From Hawksworthiomyces lignivorus (taxonomy: Eukaryota; Ascomycota; Sordariomycetes; Ophiostomatales; Ophiostomataceae), in the NCBI GenBank assembly GCA_002917075.1, contig NTMA01000089.1:108861-172860 (forward strand): 64,000 nucleotides of DNA, given 5' to 3'. Positions within the stretch are counted from its first letter, which is position 1, and each line of letters starts with the position of its first letter. Shown piece after piece: positions 44,841 through 58,137 of this stretch. A program made the position numbers and the translations under genes. Under the pieces are notes generated by a model, which saw nothing but the letters and a program-made list of their open reading frames with translations, was not told the DNA's origin and did no database searches.

Positions 44841-46824
44841 GGTGATCGCGCTTGGATGGACACAGTCCGGAATCATAAACCAATTTATACTTTAGAGGAA
44901 ATTAAAAAGAAAAAAGCAAACATGGACTTTAGCGGCGACAGGGTCCGTGGCAGGGAGTTTCGCAAGGAGCCAAGACAGTCCGGTCCGTCCGTCGGAATTT
45001 CAGCTTTTAAATAGCTTACGTCCAGCTAGGTACTCGTACATGTAATGACGGCGAAAGAGTCCAGCCGTCCACTAGGCTGCCTTCGTGCACGAGGAAATAC
45101 TGGTGGATGGTCCATCTTGGCTGCACCCAGAAAGAAAACCGCAGCCACCAAAATGAGTGCAAAAGTCTCCGACCCGTCCATGAAAATGGCCCCTGTATGG
45201 CCCCTGTATCTGCGCCCCCGCAATTCTTATTTGCATGACTCGACAAACTCCGACGACCTCATTCTACAAGGAATCTACAGGGAAGTGCTAGCAAAGACGA
45301 TTACAAAACATTTCTCTCCGATCATCTCCTGCGGTCTAATATAGCTAAACCCCTGGAGTTTTTCCACACAAATCCATGTTCATTTCGACGTCATTGACCT
45401 TGTCTCCGGGTCTTGTCTCCGAGAGCTCTCCTCTCCTTGCGCCTGTTGGTTTCCTTCTTACTGCATGCTGCATCTTTGTACAGGACACACCGTTCGGTGG
45501 GCAGAATATCATATCGTAGTTCTCATTTGTCTTTGAACCAGCTTCCAATAAAAGTCTCCTCGACTGTAACAGCAGCCAAGAGGTAGTCGGGCCCTGAACT
45601 TCCCGTCTTATTGCTGTACGCGTAAGACTCTACCTAATTTTCACTCTAGCTTGTGCCAGCCTTCCCTTGAATTTTTTTGTAGCTTTCCTCGTCTTAAAGA
45701 AAGTTCATAGACGTAGCATTGTTACGTATTATATTCCTTCTTACAGGCTCAGTTTCTGGTACGAGACTAGGCACATGTATAAAACTTCGGCCTGATGGAG
45801 CAAAAGAGAGATGCACAAAGAGTGCTTCGTGAAGTATGGTTCGCCGTCTCCGTGTGAGTCACATTGTCCCTATGGTCTTTTGATAGCGTAACTGGGGGCT
45901 GCATCGCTCAGATGAAGAGCAGAGACAGTAAGAGCCAAGCAAGTCTTCATTAGACAGCTTGCAATTCTGCCGTTTCTGCCAAAAAAGAAGAATAGACATA
46001 AGCAGGAGAGAAATGGATGTTCGTTTACCATTTCCACGTAGATGCTTCATTTTTTAGACGAAACTGCCACTACTTTCTGTTAGGTGTCACCTTTTTCTGC
46101 ATTTATTGGCCATCATGAAACAGTATGTAATGGGCTCGGCTGATATGCTCCCTCAACATATTTCGTTGTAGTATTGTTAGTCTGGGATGGTAGCCTGTTA
46201 TATCGTCGTGTTGATTCCGGAAGAGGACATTTTGGAAGCCTCGTCTCTTTGTCTGTCACCACCCTTTTCCCACTTGTGTCCTGCCAAAAGGCTCAGTTGG
46301 CTCGCCTGAAGGCAAATGAAAGGAAGAAGGATACAAAACGTAAGTAGTCGCACCCACCTCATCATAGACGTAATACTTCAATCCGCCTATGAGATGGATA
46401 GCTGTAATGAGAGAAATGGCAACAGATCAAAAAGCTCCTAGGCTTTTTTTTTTTGACAATGACGTGAGAGTGTAATTAATGTAGTTAAACTCGCAGCATC
46501 ACCTCGTTAGCATTTTGCCAGTAGGGATTCTTATTTACGGCGAATTGATGTCTTGTCCCATCGTATCCCTCCTCTCTTACTTCTTCGTTCACTGCTTTCC
46601 TTTTTTTTAATTAAGACCACCGGGGTCATACATCGCCTTATATGTAAAAAAACGGCGCATACCACACTTCTCGTCGAGTTAGAATCTCAGTATCAAAGAC
46701 ACAGCAAAAGAGTCCGGTTTTCAGGACACTGAGATCCCAGCAAGCATCGACTTCATGAATACTTATGAGGGGAAACAGCAACATATAAAAACAAGGCGAG
46801 GCGCTGCGTCAGTGGTGCGCAGAG
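44841..46824. other. 2 kb intergenic region, no gene seen
   Basis: Contains the promoter of the GliK-like gene on the left and upstream sequence of the cupredoxin gene on the right. A hydrophobic signal-peptide exon for the cupredoxin gene was looked for here without success. Confidence 0.4.
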
Positions 46825-48414
46825 ATGACACCGACCACACAGGCGAGATCACTTACACCGACGACGTCTATCCCAGTTCCAACACATACCGTAGCCGTGG
46901 GTGCAGTAGGTATTCTCCACCCATAGGTGCCCACCGGGTCTAGGGTTCGTGAAGGGTATATCCGCTAACAGACAGACCGGCTTTAATTTCAGCCCCGACA
47001 ACATCACGGCCCATGTCGGCGATGTCGTCGAGTTTAACTTTTATCCGGGGAACCATTCAGTTGTCCGCGGCGCGTTCGAGTTTCCCTGCATCCCATATGA
47101 GGACACGGGCATCAACCGAGTTGGCTTCTTTAGCGGCTTCCTCGACACAAACATATACTCGTCTGATGTAAGTCCTCCAGGCTGTGGGCGTGAGTGATCC
47201 TTCTCTTTGCTGCAATGCGCTCAGATGATGAACAGGGCCCAAAATATCGCGTCCGTGTCAACAATTCAGAGCCTATATTTTACTACTGCGCAGCACCTGG
47301 TTCATGTATTACGCACCACATGATTGGGGTGATTAACCCTGTGAGTCTCCACACGCCTTGATCTGTCTATTTGTCTCGATACTGCAATTAACAGTAAAAC
47401 GCAGAATGCTACGTGGACACTGGAGATCCAAGAAGGGTTTACAGCCAACACCACTGTCCAGCTGGTCCCCGGCCAGCCATTGCCGTCAGAGGTAGCGTCA
47501 CCGACAGCCACGGCGAGCAGCACAGCGAGCAACATAGCATCGCGGCACATATCCGGCAGCGTTATCGCAGGAATTACTCTTGGTGCTCTGTCGGTGTTTT
47601 TGATTTTCTTTGCCGCCATCTCCTGCTTCTGTAGCAAGTACACCACAAATCAGCAGTGTCGATGGTCTGCCCACAGCCGGGACCTCAATGGAGATGGCAG
47701 CAAGGGCAAGTTGGCTGCGCCGGTGCCAATATCACCATCCCAGCTGCCCTGTCGCATGATGAGCTACCATCGACATGACCGCAAGTACGGCAGCGATCCG
47801 GGACCCGCTGCACACGGCAGATTAGACTTGACTAATACGGGCGCCTATTTTACCAACACTGCGAATATGAGTGGCAACAACCAAGGCATCCTGCCAATGC
47901 AAGCCCCGTATGCCGTTGCCGGCGGCGCTGGCGGAGATGGCCAGTACGGTGCTACATTGGTCCACCCTTCGCATCTGTACGCCGGCATACCCTTCTATCC
48001 TGGCGTGGTACAAAGCCACGGCTTTTCGCCGCTTCAGAGCCACCCAACGCATTCGACGCCATTCGGCTCCGCGCCTGAGCAGAGCATACCTCAATTGCGA
48101 GTCTTCCTCTTCAATTTCTGCTCAGGGCGAGTGTCTTTGATGATGAGCCGCACGCTAACACTGAACAAAACAGCATACATACCTCGCCGATCCACTTTCT
48201 ACAGACAGCGCCGCCGCAGCCAACACGGCTGCCGCCGCCGCCTCCCCTTGCTGAATTGCCTACAGCAAGCGTGGGGCATTCGGCCCCCCATATCGGCCAG
48301 CAACTTCGAGTACCTCCCGCATCAGCCCTCCAAGAGTCGCCCACAATTGGCGAGCTTAATAGCATATGGGGAAGAGAAACAAGTAGCCGTGGTGCTGGAT
48401 CGTCGCGGATGTAA
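46825..48414 (+). CDS. cupredoxin-domain (plastocyanin-like) single-pass membrane protein; ends uncertain
   Basis: Exons supported by frame: (46825?)-46905, 46976-47167, 47236-47340 and 47405 to about 48108, then a last exon of uncertain start (about 48170-48215) to TAA at 48412-48414. The joined N-terminal part reads HTVAVGA-TGFNFSPDNITAHVGDVVEF and FYPGNHSVVRG. It continues across the next introns to FYYCAAPGSCITHHMIGVINP, the cupredoxin with copper-site His, Cys, His and Met. A Ser/Thr stalk, a TM helix (GSVIAGITLGALSVFLIFFAAISCFC) and a polar cytosolic tail follow. The final frame switch is inferred because the +1 frame near 48230 reads PTRLPPPPPLAELPTASVGH. No signal peptide was found: the ATG at 46825 lacks one, so an upstream exon is missing or the gene is damaged. 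Confidence 0.7.
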
Positions 48415-50464
48415 GAATTGCAAGTTTTTCTTGTCATCTCAGAATCAAAGATTCACAGGAATGATCGCAAAACAGACCCTCACATTGAGACTGTACTGAT
48501 GATTGAATAGCGCAACGCAGCTGTTTTGACAATCACAAGCATCATGCACTATCTACCTGCCCAAAAAATTAACTGTGATTTCCTCGGAAGACAGGCGCGG
48601 CTGGCCGGATGATTGGGAAGAGTGGGAAAAGAGAGATCGCCAAAGCGGAGCGTGGCCTTTTCCGGGAAAGGTAGAAAAGAATCATGTGGCTAAAAAGGGA
48701 AGCTGTTTTTTTTTTCCTGTGAATACGACATACATTGCAAGTATATGCTTAAGCATATTGCTGATGGGGCGCAGGGAGGAGGGTCATATCTGCGTGCATA
48801 GCCGTATGGAGATATGGAGATAGGACTCCAGATGTCGTCAGAAGGGACGAAAATAAGCGTATACATTTAGAGGGACAGAGTGTCGTGATGCTCTCGACGC
48901 TTACACCAAGCCAAGATATTAAGTAAGCCGGAGCACAGCCTTTTATGTACATATCCTCCTCGTAGTGAGAAATGTCAGACTCGTGCGTATAGCAAGTGCA
49001 TCAGACTGACTGAGCAACTGCAAACAACTGCCGTCCAATTGCATTTCGGCGAGGCAATGTGTTCAATCGCTTTCCCCGTCGTTCCTGCCAGTCTCGCCTA
49101 TCTATCCGGCCTTTTGTATTAGTGTTTCTTGCATCGTAGCAGCACTGTTTCCTTCTGGTCGTAAAAAAAATAGGTGCCCACATAGAGAAGGCACGGGGCT
49201 CGGATCGAAACACGCTTTCCTTCTCGAATGCAACACCTCCTGATCCCTACGTCTGAACAAGGGGTCCAGTATGTGTTAGTGCAATAGCGCGTGCAGCAGA
49301 ATGGTAGCTGGCCCGCTTGGCGCCGAACAGCACCCGTTTGCCGTCGTCCAGACTCCCTCGTCCAGTGTAGAACCGCTCCGCACAGGTGGCAGGGGCGTGC
49401 TGTGTACCTTATTTTTATCTTAAATACCGTTACGGAGCACGCCTAGGCTCCGTGCTTCTGGTGCTAAAAAAGAAAAGTGCCCCACATTTCAGGGCAGCTT
49501 CCACAAACTAGAGTAGGGAAGGAAAGAACGGATCACCGAGGGGGGTTGCAATTAGTGGGCACGGGAGTCAAGGTACCTGCCAGCAGAAGTACCTAGTTGC
49601 ATGTCATCATATCAGTATGTCCACAAGTACCGCCTTCCGCAGTGTACATGAAGTGAGATGGGGTGCTGCCAGAAAGGACACATTGTAACTTAGTGTTTAC
49701 GATTTGGCAGTGTGGCTGTCGCCGAGTAAGAACCACCAGAGAGAGCTCTTTCCTGTCTGGTTCCTTTTCCCTTGTTGGAAAGAAACGAAAGAAAAAAAAA
49801 AAAAGAAAAGAGAAAAAAAAAGAAAATAGTAAAAGAACAAGAAGTGAGAAAAACAAAAACATCGTTTTGTGCTTCTCCTCGCCTCTTCTTCTCACTTTCA
49901 CAGCCCTCGATAAACAGTCAGCATCTGGTCTCTGTCCTCTATCTTTGTCTTCCCCAGGAAAGACGCAATCGTCTGCTAATCTTACCTGGCATTCTCTCTC
50001 TCTCGTACATTATCTCGAACCTCTGCCAACATCTCTTCGCCTCTATTACTCTTCCTCCTTCATCCCCCGATACTGCATTCCTTTGGTTTCTTTTTTTCAT
50101 ATTATTATATTTTGGGCACTGCGTGTCTCCTTGACTTCTTTCGAGCTTCTACTTTTTTTTGCCAGTAATACCTTCTTTTGTTGTGGTGCCATAATATCGT
50201 GCGCCAGAACAAATCTCCCTTGCCTCCATTTTTGGATACACGACGTCGATTCTCGGTTCCATTCCTTCACGACAAATTCACGCGCTCCTCCTCTCCTTTT
50301 GTCAGGGATTTCTTCCAATTCGACCATATCTTTCTCCTCGAGATCTGCTTTGCACAGGTCCTCTCCGAGTCCATTGTCTGGTTTGAGCTCCGAGGCTCTC
50401 GACTGAAAGGAAATTTGCGGAATCAACCGGACAAATCGGCTACCTCGATTCCTACATCTCTGTC
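48415..50464. other. 2 kb intergenic region with purine tract and CT-rich leader
   Basis: No supported gene. A long A/G-only tract on the plus strand at about 49780-49858 is followed by about 600 bp of C/T-rich sequence leading to the SURF4 start. This is likely its promoter and 5' UTR. Confidence 0.45.
49780..49858. repeat. homopurine (A/G) tract
   Basis: Nearly 80 bp of almost only A and G on the plus strand, with several A7-A13 runs, upstream of the SURF4 gene. Confidence 0.75.
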
Positions 50465-51618
<1,154 letters not shown>

Positions 51619-52252
51619 GCGGTGTCATGCGAGAAGCTGTCTTACGACTCGGCACTCTCTTCATTTGCAGACACACTGGCGATAAGCACTCGCTCCGCGT
51701 ATAAGAACAATGCGAAGGTGTCTCGATGCCACGACGAATTCAACCACGATGAACGAACCAGGGAAGAGCTTCACGAGCTTCTTTCAAAACGAGAATTACA
51801 TCAGCGGATTTAAAACAAAAACCAATATATGCCAAAGAGAAGAAAAGAAGAAAAAAAATCCAGAAAAGACAAGAAAAAGAGGACTCGGAAAATCCGATGA
51901 AAGCTGTTGGACCAGTGAAAGAAGAAACGGTGCCCAATAAAGACGAGTTGGGGCTGAAGAGACGGTAGCAAAATGTGTAGGCTTCCTCTGATGTTGTTGT
52001 GTTTTTCTTATCCATTTTTTTGCACGTCTCAAGGTTTATTTTATTTTACAAGTATATCTCATCTGCAAGTGCTTGCAATTTTTGTGACCAAAAGGCTACC
52101 ACCTATATGAGAAGAGAAGAAAGCAACGCTTTGTATATGCATCCATGCCCGAATCTCAAATTCCAAGCACATTAAATCCCGCCGCTATAGTACAGCCTAT
52201 CTATTCATGTTTTGTGATATATCTCTCCCAGTCTCTCTCCTTCGACGAAGTC
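51619..52252. other. convergent intergenic region
   Basis: 3' flanks of the SURF4 and RBR ligase genes; no gene seen. Confidence 0.5.
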
Positions 52253-55200
52253 TTAGATACGAAGCGGCCAGCCTCCGGGGGTGCGGACGTTGTTCCAATT
52301 GCTGTTCCGGTCGTTGTCTCCATAGAGGCTGTAGAAGCTGTCCGCATCGCTGTTGGCGTTGCCTCCAGCAATCTCGTACTCAAACTCAGGTTCCTCCGTG
52401 TCATCGACGCCACCCGTCTCAATCATGATTATCCTGTAGCTGTCATCGATATCGTCGTCGTTGGCGGCGGCCGCTGGTGCACCGTCACCGCCGTCCGCAA
52501 TCTCTCCCAGCTCCATGTCTTGGAGCCTATCCAGCAGCCTCAGCAGGCTCTCGTCCACCTGCGCCGTCGAATTCTGCAGGCCCAGGGTCTTCTCATTCTC
52601 CTCTATCTCGGCCAGCATCTTCTGGCGCTCTACGGCGACCGCGCGACACCACGTGCGCTCGGCAGCGTGGCGGCGGCGCTGCTCGGCGGCAGCGTCCTGC
52701 TGGGCCTCGAGCTGCAGGACGCGGGCGCGGTGCAGCAGCTCGTCGGCGACGCAGCGCTCTTCTTCGGCGTGGTAGCGCTCGTCGGCGAGCTGGCGGTCGC
52801 GCCAGCGCAGGTAGATGTCGTAGCGGGCGTCGTTCTCGCGCATGTAGGTAGCGAGGGCGTCGGCGACGAGCTTGGCGCGGTCCTTGCGGTCGGCCCAGAC
52901 GCCGTCGCCGTCGATCTGGCGGGTTAGCTCGGCACGGTACTCGGCCTCGAGCTCCTGCTCCTGGACGACGCGGGCGGCGTGGTCGCGCTCCCAGATCAGC
53001 TCGGCACGGCGCACGCGGGCGGCGGCCTCGGCGGCGGCCTCGGCACGCGCACTGTCCTGGGCGGCGGCGAGGGTGGTGCGGGCGAGGGAGCGGGACTGGG
53101 CGCCGGCGGCGCGCTCGCTGCGGCGCATCTGGCGGGCGAGGGCCTGCTGGTCGGCGGTGAGGCGGGTGAGGGCGGCGCGCAGCTGGGCGTACTTGTCGGC
53201 GGCGTCGGCGCGCAGGGCGGCCTCGCGGCGGGTGCGCAGCTGGCGCAGGCTCTGCAGCTGGCGGGCGCGGCGCTGGCGGCGGCGGCGGGCCTGGGTCTGC
53301 TCGTAGGCGGCGACCAGGCGCAGGTTCTCGCGGACCTCCTCGAGCTCGTGCTCGTTGGCCTCGGCGATGGCGCGCTCGCGCTCCTCGCGGGCGGCGCGCA
53401 CGGCGCGGCGGTCGACGGCCGCCTCCTTGAGCCGGTCCAGGTCGTCCATGCTGCAGTGGCACGTGCGCCAGGGCGCCTCGCACACGTAGCAGAACTCGGC
53501 GCCGCACCGGCACGTCATGTGCTGGCAGGCCTCGCGGTGCTCGATGATGACGCCGCAGCGGATGCAGTGCTTCCAGCCTTCCTCGGCCGCCAGCTCGTCG
53601 GCCATGCGCTGGTCGCGGTCCTCGGGGCAGTTCTGCCGGTCGCGCCCCCGCCCGCCGTGCGCCGTCTGCCGGCACAGCGTGCACGTCTCGTGGCCGTTGA
53701 GGCAGCGCGCGATCCGCACGCCCTGCGCGATCTGCGCCTTGGGGATGAACACGCCGCAGTCCACCGCCGGGCAGTACAGCCGCTCAGACACCGGCACGCG
53801 GTACTCGTCCGCCTTGGCCGAGTACCGCTTGCCCAGGTCGCGCGGCACAAACTTGAGCACCGTCTTGGACGGCACCTCGTTGAGGCAGCACTTGGGCGGG
53901 AACTGCGCCTCGTTCTCCAGCGCCGTCGTCACCAGCTGTCGGAAACATGTGATGCAGTAGCTGTGGCACACCGTCTTGACAGCCTCCTTGACGGGGATGT
54001 CTTCGAAGCACGAGATGCACTCTCTGTGAGATACGTTAGCACAAATGGTTCAGAAGGGGAAAAAATGAAAAAAAAAATAAAAATAAAAAAAGAGAGAGAG
54101 AGGGGCTCACATCGTCTCTGGCGGCACGGGCTCCTTGTTCTTCTTCTCCGTGTCCCTCCTCACCATCGCCAGCAGCATGGCCGTCCGCTTCTGCGACGGG
54201 ATCGGCGCGTTGCCCATCTCAGCTTCGGATACCGCCCCGCCCGACACCGCGCTGCCGGCGTCTGTCGATCCTGGCACCCACGTCCAGCCTTGGCCATCGC
54301 CGCCTTTGACCCATTTTCCTCCGTCCGTCGTCGGGTACGCCGGCTGCATGGCCAGCGACGCGGCAGAGGCGGCGGCGAACCCGGCGGCGGCGCCGGTCGC
54401 GCTGCTCTCGCCGCGCTCGCTGCTGCCGCCGAGGACGTGGACGTGCCGCAGCAGACGGGACGCGAACATCTGGCGGCGCGAGCGCTTGCCGCCCGCATGC
54501 GGCTGTTGCCGGGGCACGCCGAGCTCGTCCGCGTGGCGCGCGCCGTTGTCCCGTCCCTTGCCCTTGTTCCGATCCGTCTCGCCAAAGGCCGCGGGGCTAT
54601 CGGCGTGCAGCGGCCAGCTGCCAGTGCGCTCCCCGCTGCTGGTGCTGCCGGTGAAGCTACCGCTGATGCTGCTGCGCTGCGAAGCCTCGGCGTGCTCCGC
54701 TGCCAGCCGCTCCCGGTCCGCTGCCGCCGCTTCCACGGCCGCCTGCGCCGCTGCCGCCAGCGCCGCTACCCGCTCCGCGCGCTCGACCTGCGCCACCGCC
54801 AGCTGCTGCTGCATGCTCTCAATCGACGACCGGGCAATCTCCCGCAGCACCTCGGGCCACTCGTCCGACACGCACTCGGCCAGCGCCGGCGGCGGTGGGA
54901 AGTCCGCCCAGCTCAGATCCTCGTCGTCGTCACCAACCTCGCCCTCGACCTCGCCCTCGCCCTCGCCCGCTCCCTCCTCTCCCTCTGCTGTCCGGCTGAC
55001 CACGATCCGCGGCACCGGTATCCGCGCGTCCTCCTCCTCGTCGGTGTCCTCGTCCTCCTCGACGACCGGCTCGAGCTGGGCCGCCGCCGTGCCGTCCGCT
55101 GCCATCTTGCCCTTGTCGACGGCACCGCCTGCCGCGTCCCCGCTATGGCCACCGTCAAAGGGAGAGATCAGAGAAGACACATCGAACAGCGAAGGTGCTG

Positions 55201-55420
55201 CTGCTTCCGGCTGTGGTTGTGATGGTTGCGTCTGCTCGGTTGGCTGCTCTGATAGTACGTTCTGTTGATGCTGCTCCTCACTCTCGCTGCCGGTTTCCCA
55301 CCACCTTGAGATATTTGATGCCGGAGTAGTCTGGTCCAGTGTGTCGTCTGTTTGTAGGAAAAACATGGGCACGGGTGCATGTCCCGATGCTGGCGATGTC
55401 TCAACACAAGTAATTTCCAT
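52253..55420 (-). CDS. RBR-type (RING-IBR-RING) E3 ubiquitin ligase
   Basis: Two exons, 54111-55420 and 52253-54023 (GTGAGC..CTAAC..CACAG), give 1026 residues. I start at the first ATG in frame (55420); upstream codons lack an ATG. Residues 1-430 are low-complexity: acidic runs, Ala-rich helices, and a Gly/Ser region containing GWTWVPGS. From residue about 438, RING1 begins CISCFEDIPVKEAVKTVC-HSYC, followed by an IBR region (LYCPAVDCGVFIP, CLNGHETCTLCRQTAHGG). The catalytic RING2-like part is HCIRCGVIIEHREACQHMTC then CGAEFCYVCEAPWRTCHC. The rest is a long Arg/Ala/Glu-rich coiled coil (about 630-960) and an acidic tail. The family transfers ubiquitin via a RING2 cysteine thioester; substrates are unknown. 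Confidence 0.88.
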
Positions 55421-56947
55421 CTCTAGATATTCTCCTATCACCACCTCAGATATGAAGAAGGTTGTTACAGTCGGCCCAAGAGCATGAATTGCTCAGTATA
55501 GACCTTTTTTGGAGGAAAAAAAAAAAGGAAGTTCAACACAAAAATGATGCAAGATAATATAGAGAACAAACGAGAATGTCGCGTGGCTTACCAGCTTCAG
55601 CAAGCCGGGCGTTTCCTCAATATATTCGGCTGGCAACACAAGACGTTATGAAACAGGTACAGAAGAGCTAAATGCTTAAGAAATGGTTGTCATTTCTCTC
55701 GATATCGCCTATATTTCGCCCTGCGCCTCGTTATAAGGCGGCGGGACAGTTGGCAGGCAGGCGATTCGCCTTCTCCTATCTGGCACTTCCCCACACCCAT
55801 TATTGTCTTCGGTGGGAGCCTTGTGGCTTTCTCTGCCTGGGCAGGTCGCGTACATCGTATATTTGGGACGCTTTCGTCTGAAAACGATTCGATAAGCTTT
55901 CCCGCCTGCCAAGCCCACACAAAGACATGGCCGGAACAGCAGCTAGTGGTGCGGAAACAAAGGCCCAGCTAGTCAAGGCTGACTTTCAGGGGTCTGTCTC
56001 TGTCGACATCCCACTCACCGGCTTGCTCCATTCTGCTACCTAATTTAATAATCCTACGACTGCATACCTGCTTGCTGGGACTTTTTGAAATCACAGGGGA
56101 GAATGGGATCAAAATAGCAATTTTAGCTGTACATAGGGGGCAAGGGGAACGCCGGTACAGCTCATCAAGAGCCGCATATCTAGTTGCGTTGGGTGACGGT
56201 GCTCGCCTCCCTTTTGCTGAAGAAAAAAAAAACGCCCAGTCGGCTCGTGGGCTGTGTTGTAGGCGATTATTGGTGCACCCGATACGAATAGGGAATTAAA
56301 TACAGGGAAAGCACAGCGTGGTGGCTGTGCCGGCTATGCAACTTATTCCACTCTAAGACATTGACTCGCAGAGTAGCGAGGTTTCAACCACAGCCGCAGC
56401 CGCCTAAGCCGCTTCTAGCTGGAAGAGTTTATTGCGCCTATCGCCGATCGTCACGGCGCAGGAATGTGTTTGTAGGCCAAGCAACTACGAGTATGCCCTA
56501 CGACTACGAGCCTACCAAGCTAATCGGCATCCCATCCGCTCCTTTCTTTTAGTTTCTTGTTTTTGATTTGTTCATTCAGTGAGAAAAAAGCAAGTCCATC
56601 TGTTAGCAGAGCGGCAGTGAGCTGTTGCAGGGGGAGATATATAAAGTAACAGGGCCTCGGTGAAAGAGAAACGGCAAAGATCCATAAACAAAGCCAACAT
56701 AAAGAGGCACTGATGCCATTCCGCTATATTAGGAGGGACCCCAGAAATGGCTGATCTCAAACCAACTCTGTTGGTGGTGCGGTGTTGTAGTAAGACTTCC
56801 TTGTGCCTTTGAATCCTTGCACATTGCCGCCACCGAGACAAGTCCGCAGTCTTTCAACAACGTCCAAATAAAACCAAAACACGCGAGAAAAAGAACACTG
56901 CAATTATTACAAATGGTTTACTTGATTTCCTCTAGCAGCAAACAGTT
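55421..56947. other. 1.5 kb intergenic region, no gene seen
   Basis: Promoter side of the RBR ligase on the left, 3' flank of the FAH-family gene on the right. Frames are short and unconvincing. Confidence 0.45.
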
Positions 56948-58137
56948 TTACAGCTTCGCCGACTCCCGGGTCTCGAACTCGACCGTGTTCGTGACGGTGC
57001 CGACACCCTCCAGCTCCACTTCCACGACATCGCCGTCCTTCAGCCACAGCTGGGGCTTCCGGCCCATGCCGACGCCTGAGGGACTGTAACGTTGTGTTAG
57101 CACTTGACTCTTTTTTTTTTCTTTGCTTTTTGTGGCTCATGGACCGTGTGGCACTCACGTTCCGGTGAAGATCAGGTCGCCGGGCAGAAGCGTGGTGCCG
57201 CGGCTGAGGAAGGCGATGGCCTGGCGCACGTTGAAGATCATGTCGGCCGTGTTGCTCTCCTGGCGGACGACGCCGTTGATGCGCGTAGCGATCTTGAGGG
57301 TCTGGGGGTCCTGGATGAGCTCGCGGGTGACGATGCCGGGGCCCCAGGGGGCCCAGCCGTCGAAGCCCTTGCCGAGCGACCACTGGCCGCCGCCGCGCTT
57401 GATCTGCCAGTCGCGGTGGGAGACGTCGTTGCCGACGGCGTAGCCGAGCACGTAGTCGAGGGCGCTCTCCTCGGAGACGTTGGTGCACTTCTTGCCGATG
57501 ACCGCGACCAGCTCGCACTCGTAGTCCAGGCCCTCGCCTTCTTGGGCCACCGTAGGCACCGGAATGGGCTCGTTCGTGCCGCCCAGGGACGTCGCCGGCT
57601 TGTACTGCACGAGGCCGGTGGTCAATACTCTACACGGGCCCCTCTTGCGTTTCGATTCTTCTCTGCTATCTCCCGCGCCGAGGAAGGGATACTTACAAAC
57701 AGCACGGGATATTGCGGCAGGGCCATGCCGGACTACCTGTTGTCAGCGGGTGCGAACTGAAGCGTAAGACAAAATAGTGTAAGGGAGACAAGACGCACCT
57801 CCTTGGCGTGCAGGGCGTAGTTCAGGCCGAGACACCGCACGGTCCGGACGTCCTCCGGAGCGAGCGGCGCAAGCAGCGTCCGCACATCAGCCACTTCGTC
57901 AGTGACCACGTGCTGGCCGAAGATGCTGCCTTGGACAATGCGTGCCTGCTTGACCTTGGCAAGGTCGGTGACGCCCCGGGGCAAGAGAGCATCGCCGTAG
58001 TAGGTCCGGCCGTCCTTGGCCAGGAAGCGGATGAGGCGCTGGAGACGGGGCGAGTGTAAGCTGGGATTTGGCGGAAGAGTAGCAAATCAGAGCGTGGGGG
58101 GGAGGTGTAATTGACCACTTACAGAAAATGCCGGCAT
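56948..58137 (-). CDS. fumarylacetoacetate hydrolase (FAH)-family protein
   Basis: Five exons, 58123-58137, 57799-58038, 57697-57732, 57159-57604 and 56948-57083, close exactly to 290 residues. The first exon encodes only MPAFS and the third only 12 residues. The N-terminal domain reads RLIRFLAKDGRTYYGDALLP. The FAH core has metal-binding acidic residues in LDYECELVAVIGK, then GNDVSHRDWQIKRGGGQW, QAIAFLSRGTTLLPGDLIFTG and TPSGVGMGRKPQLWLKDGD. The family cleaves C-C bonds of acylpyruvates or decarboxylates oxaloacetate using Mg2+; which reaction applies here is not clear. The short-form length (about 290) is nearer FAHD1/acylpyruvase-type and fungal fumarylpyruvate-like hydrolases than true fumarylacetoacetase. 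Confidence 0.93.

Noticed and set aside
43293..45014. 573-codon plus-strand frame opposite the GliK-like gene
   Set aside because: Composed of Arg/Ala/Gly/Val low-complexity sequence with no family feature; the minus strand has the YGSN motif.
52979..55222. 747-codon open frame on the plus strand opposite the RBR ligase
   Set aside because: It is Ala/Gly/Leu/Arg-biased, a product of very GC-rich codons on the other strand. The minus strand has zinc-binding motifs and matching splice phases.
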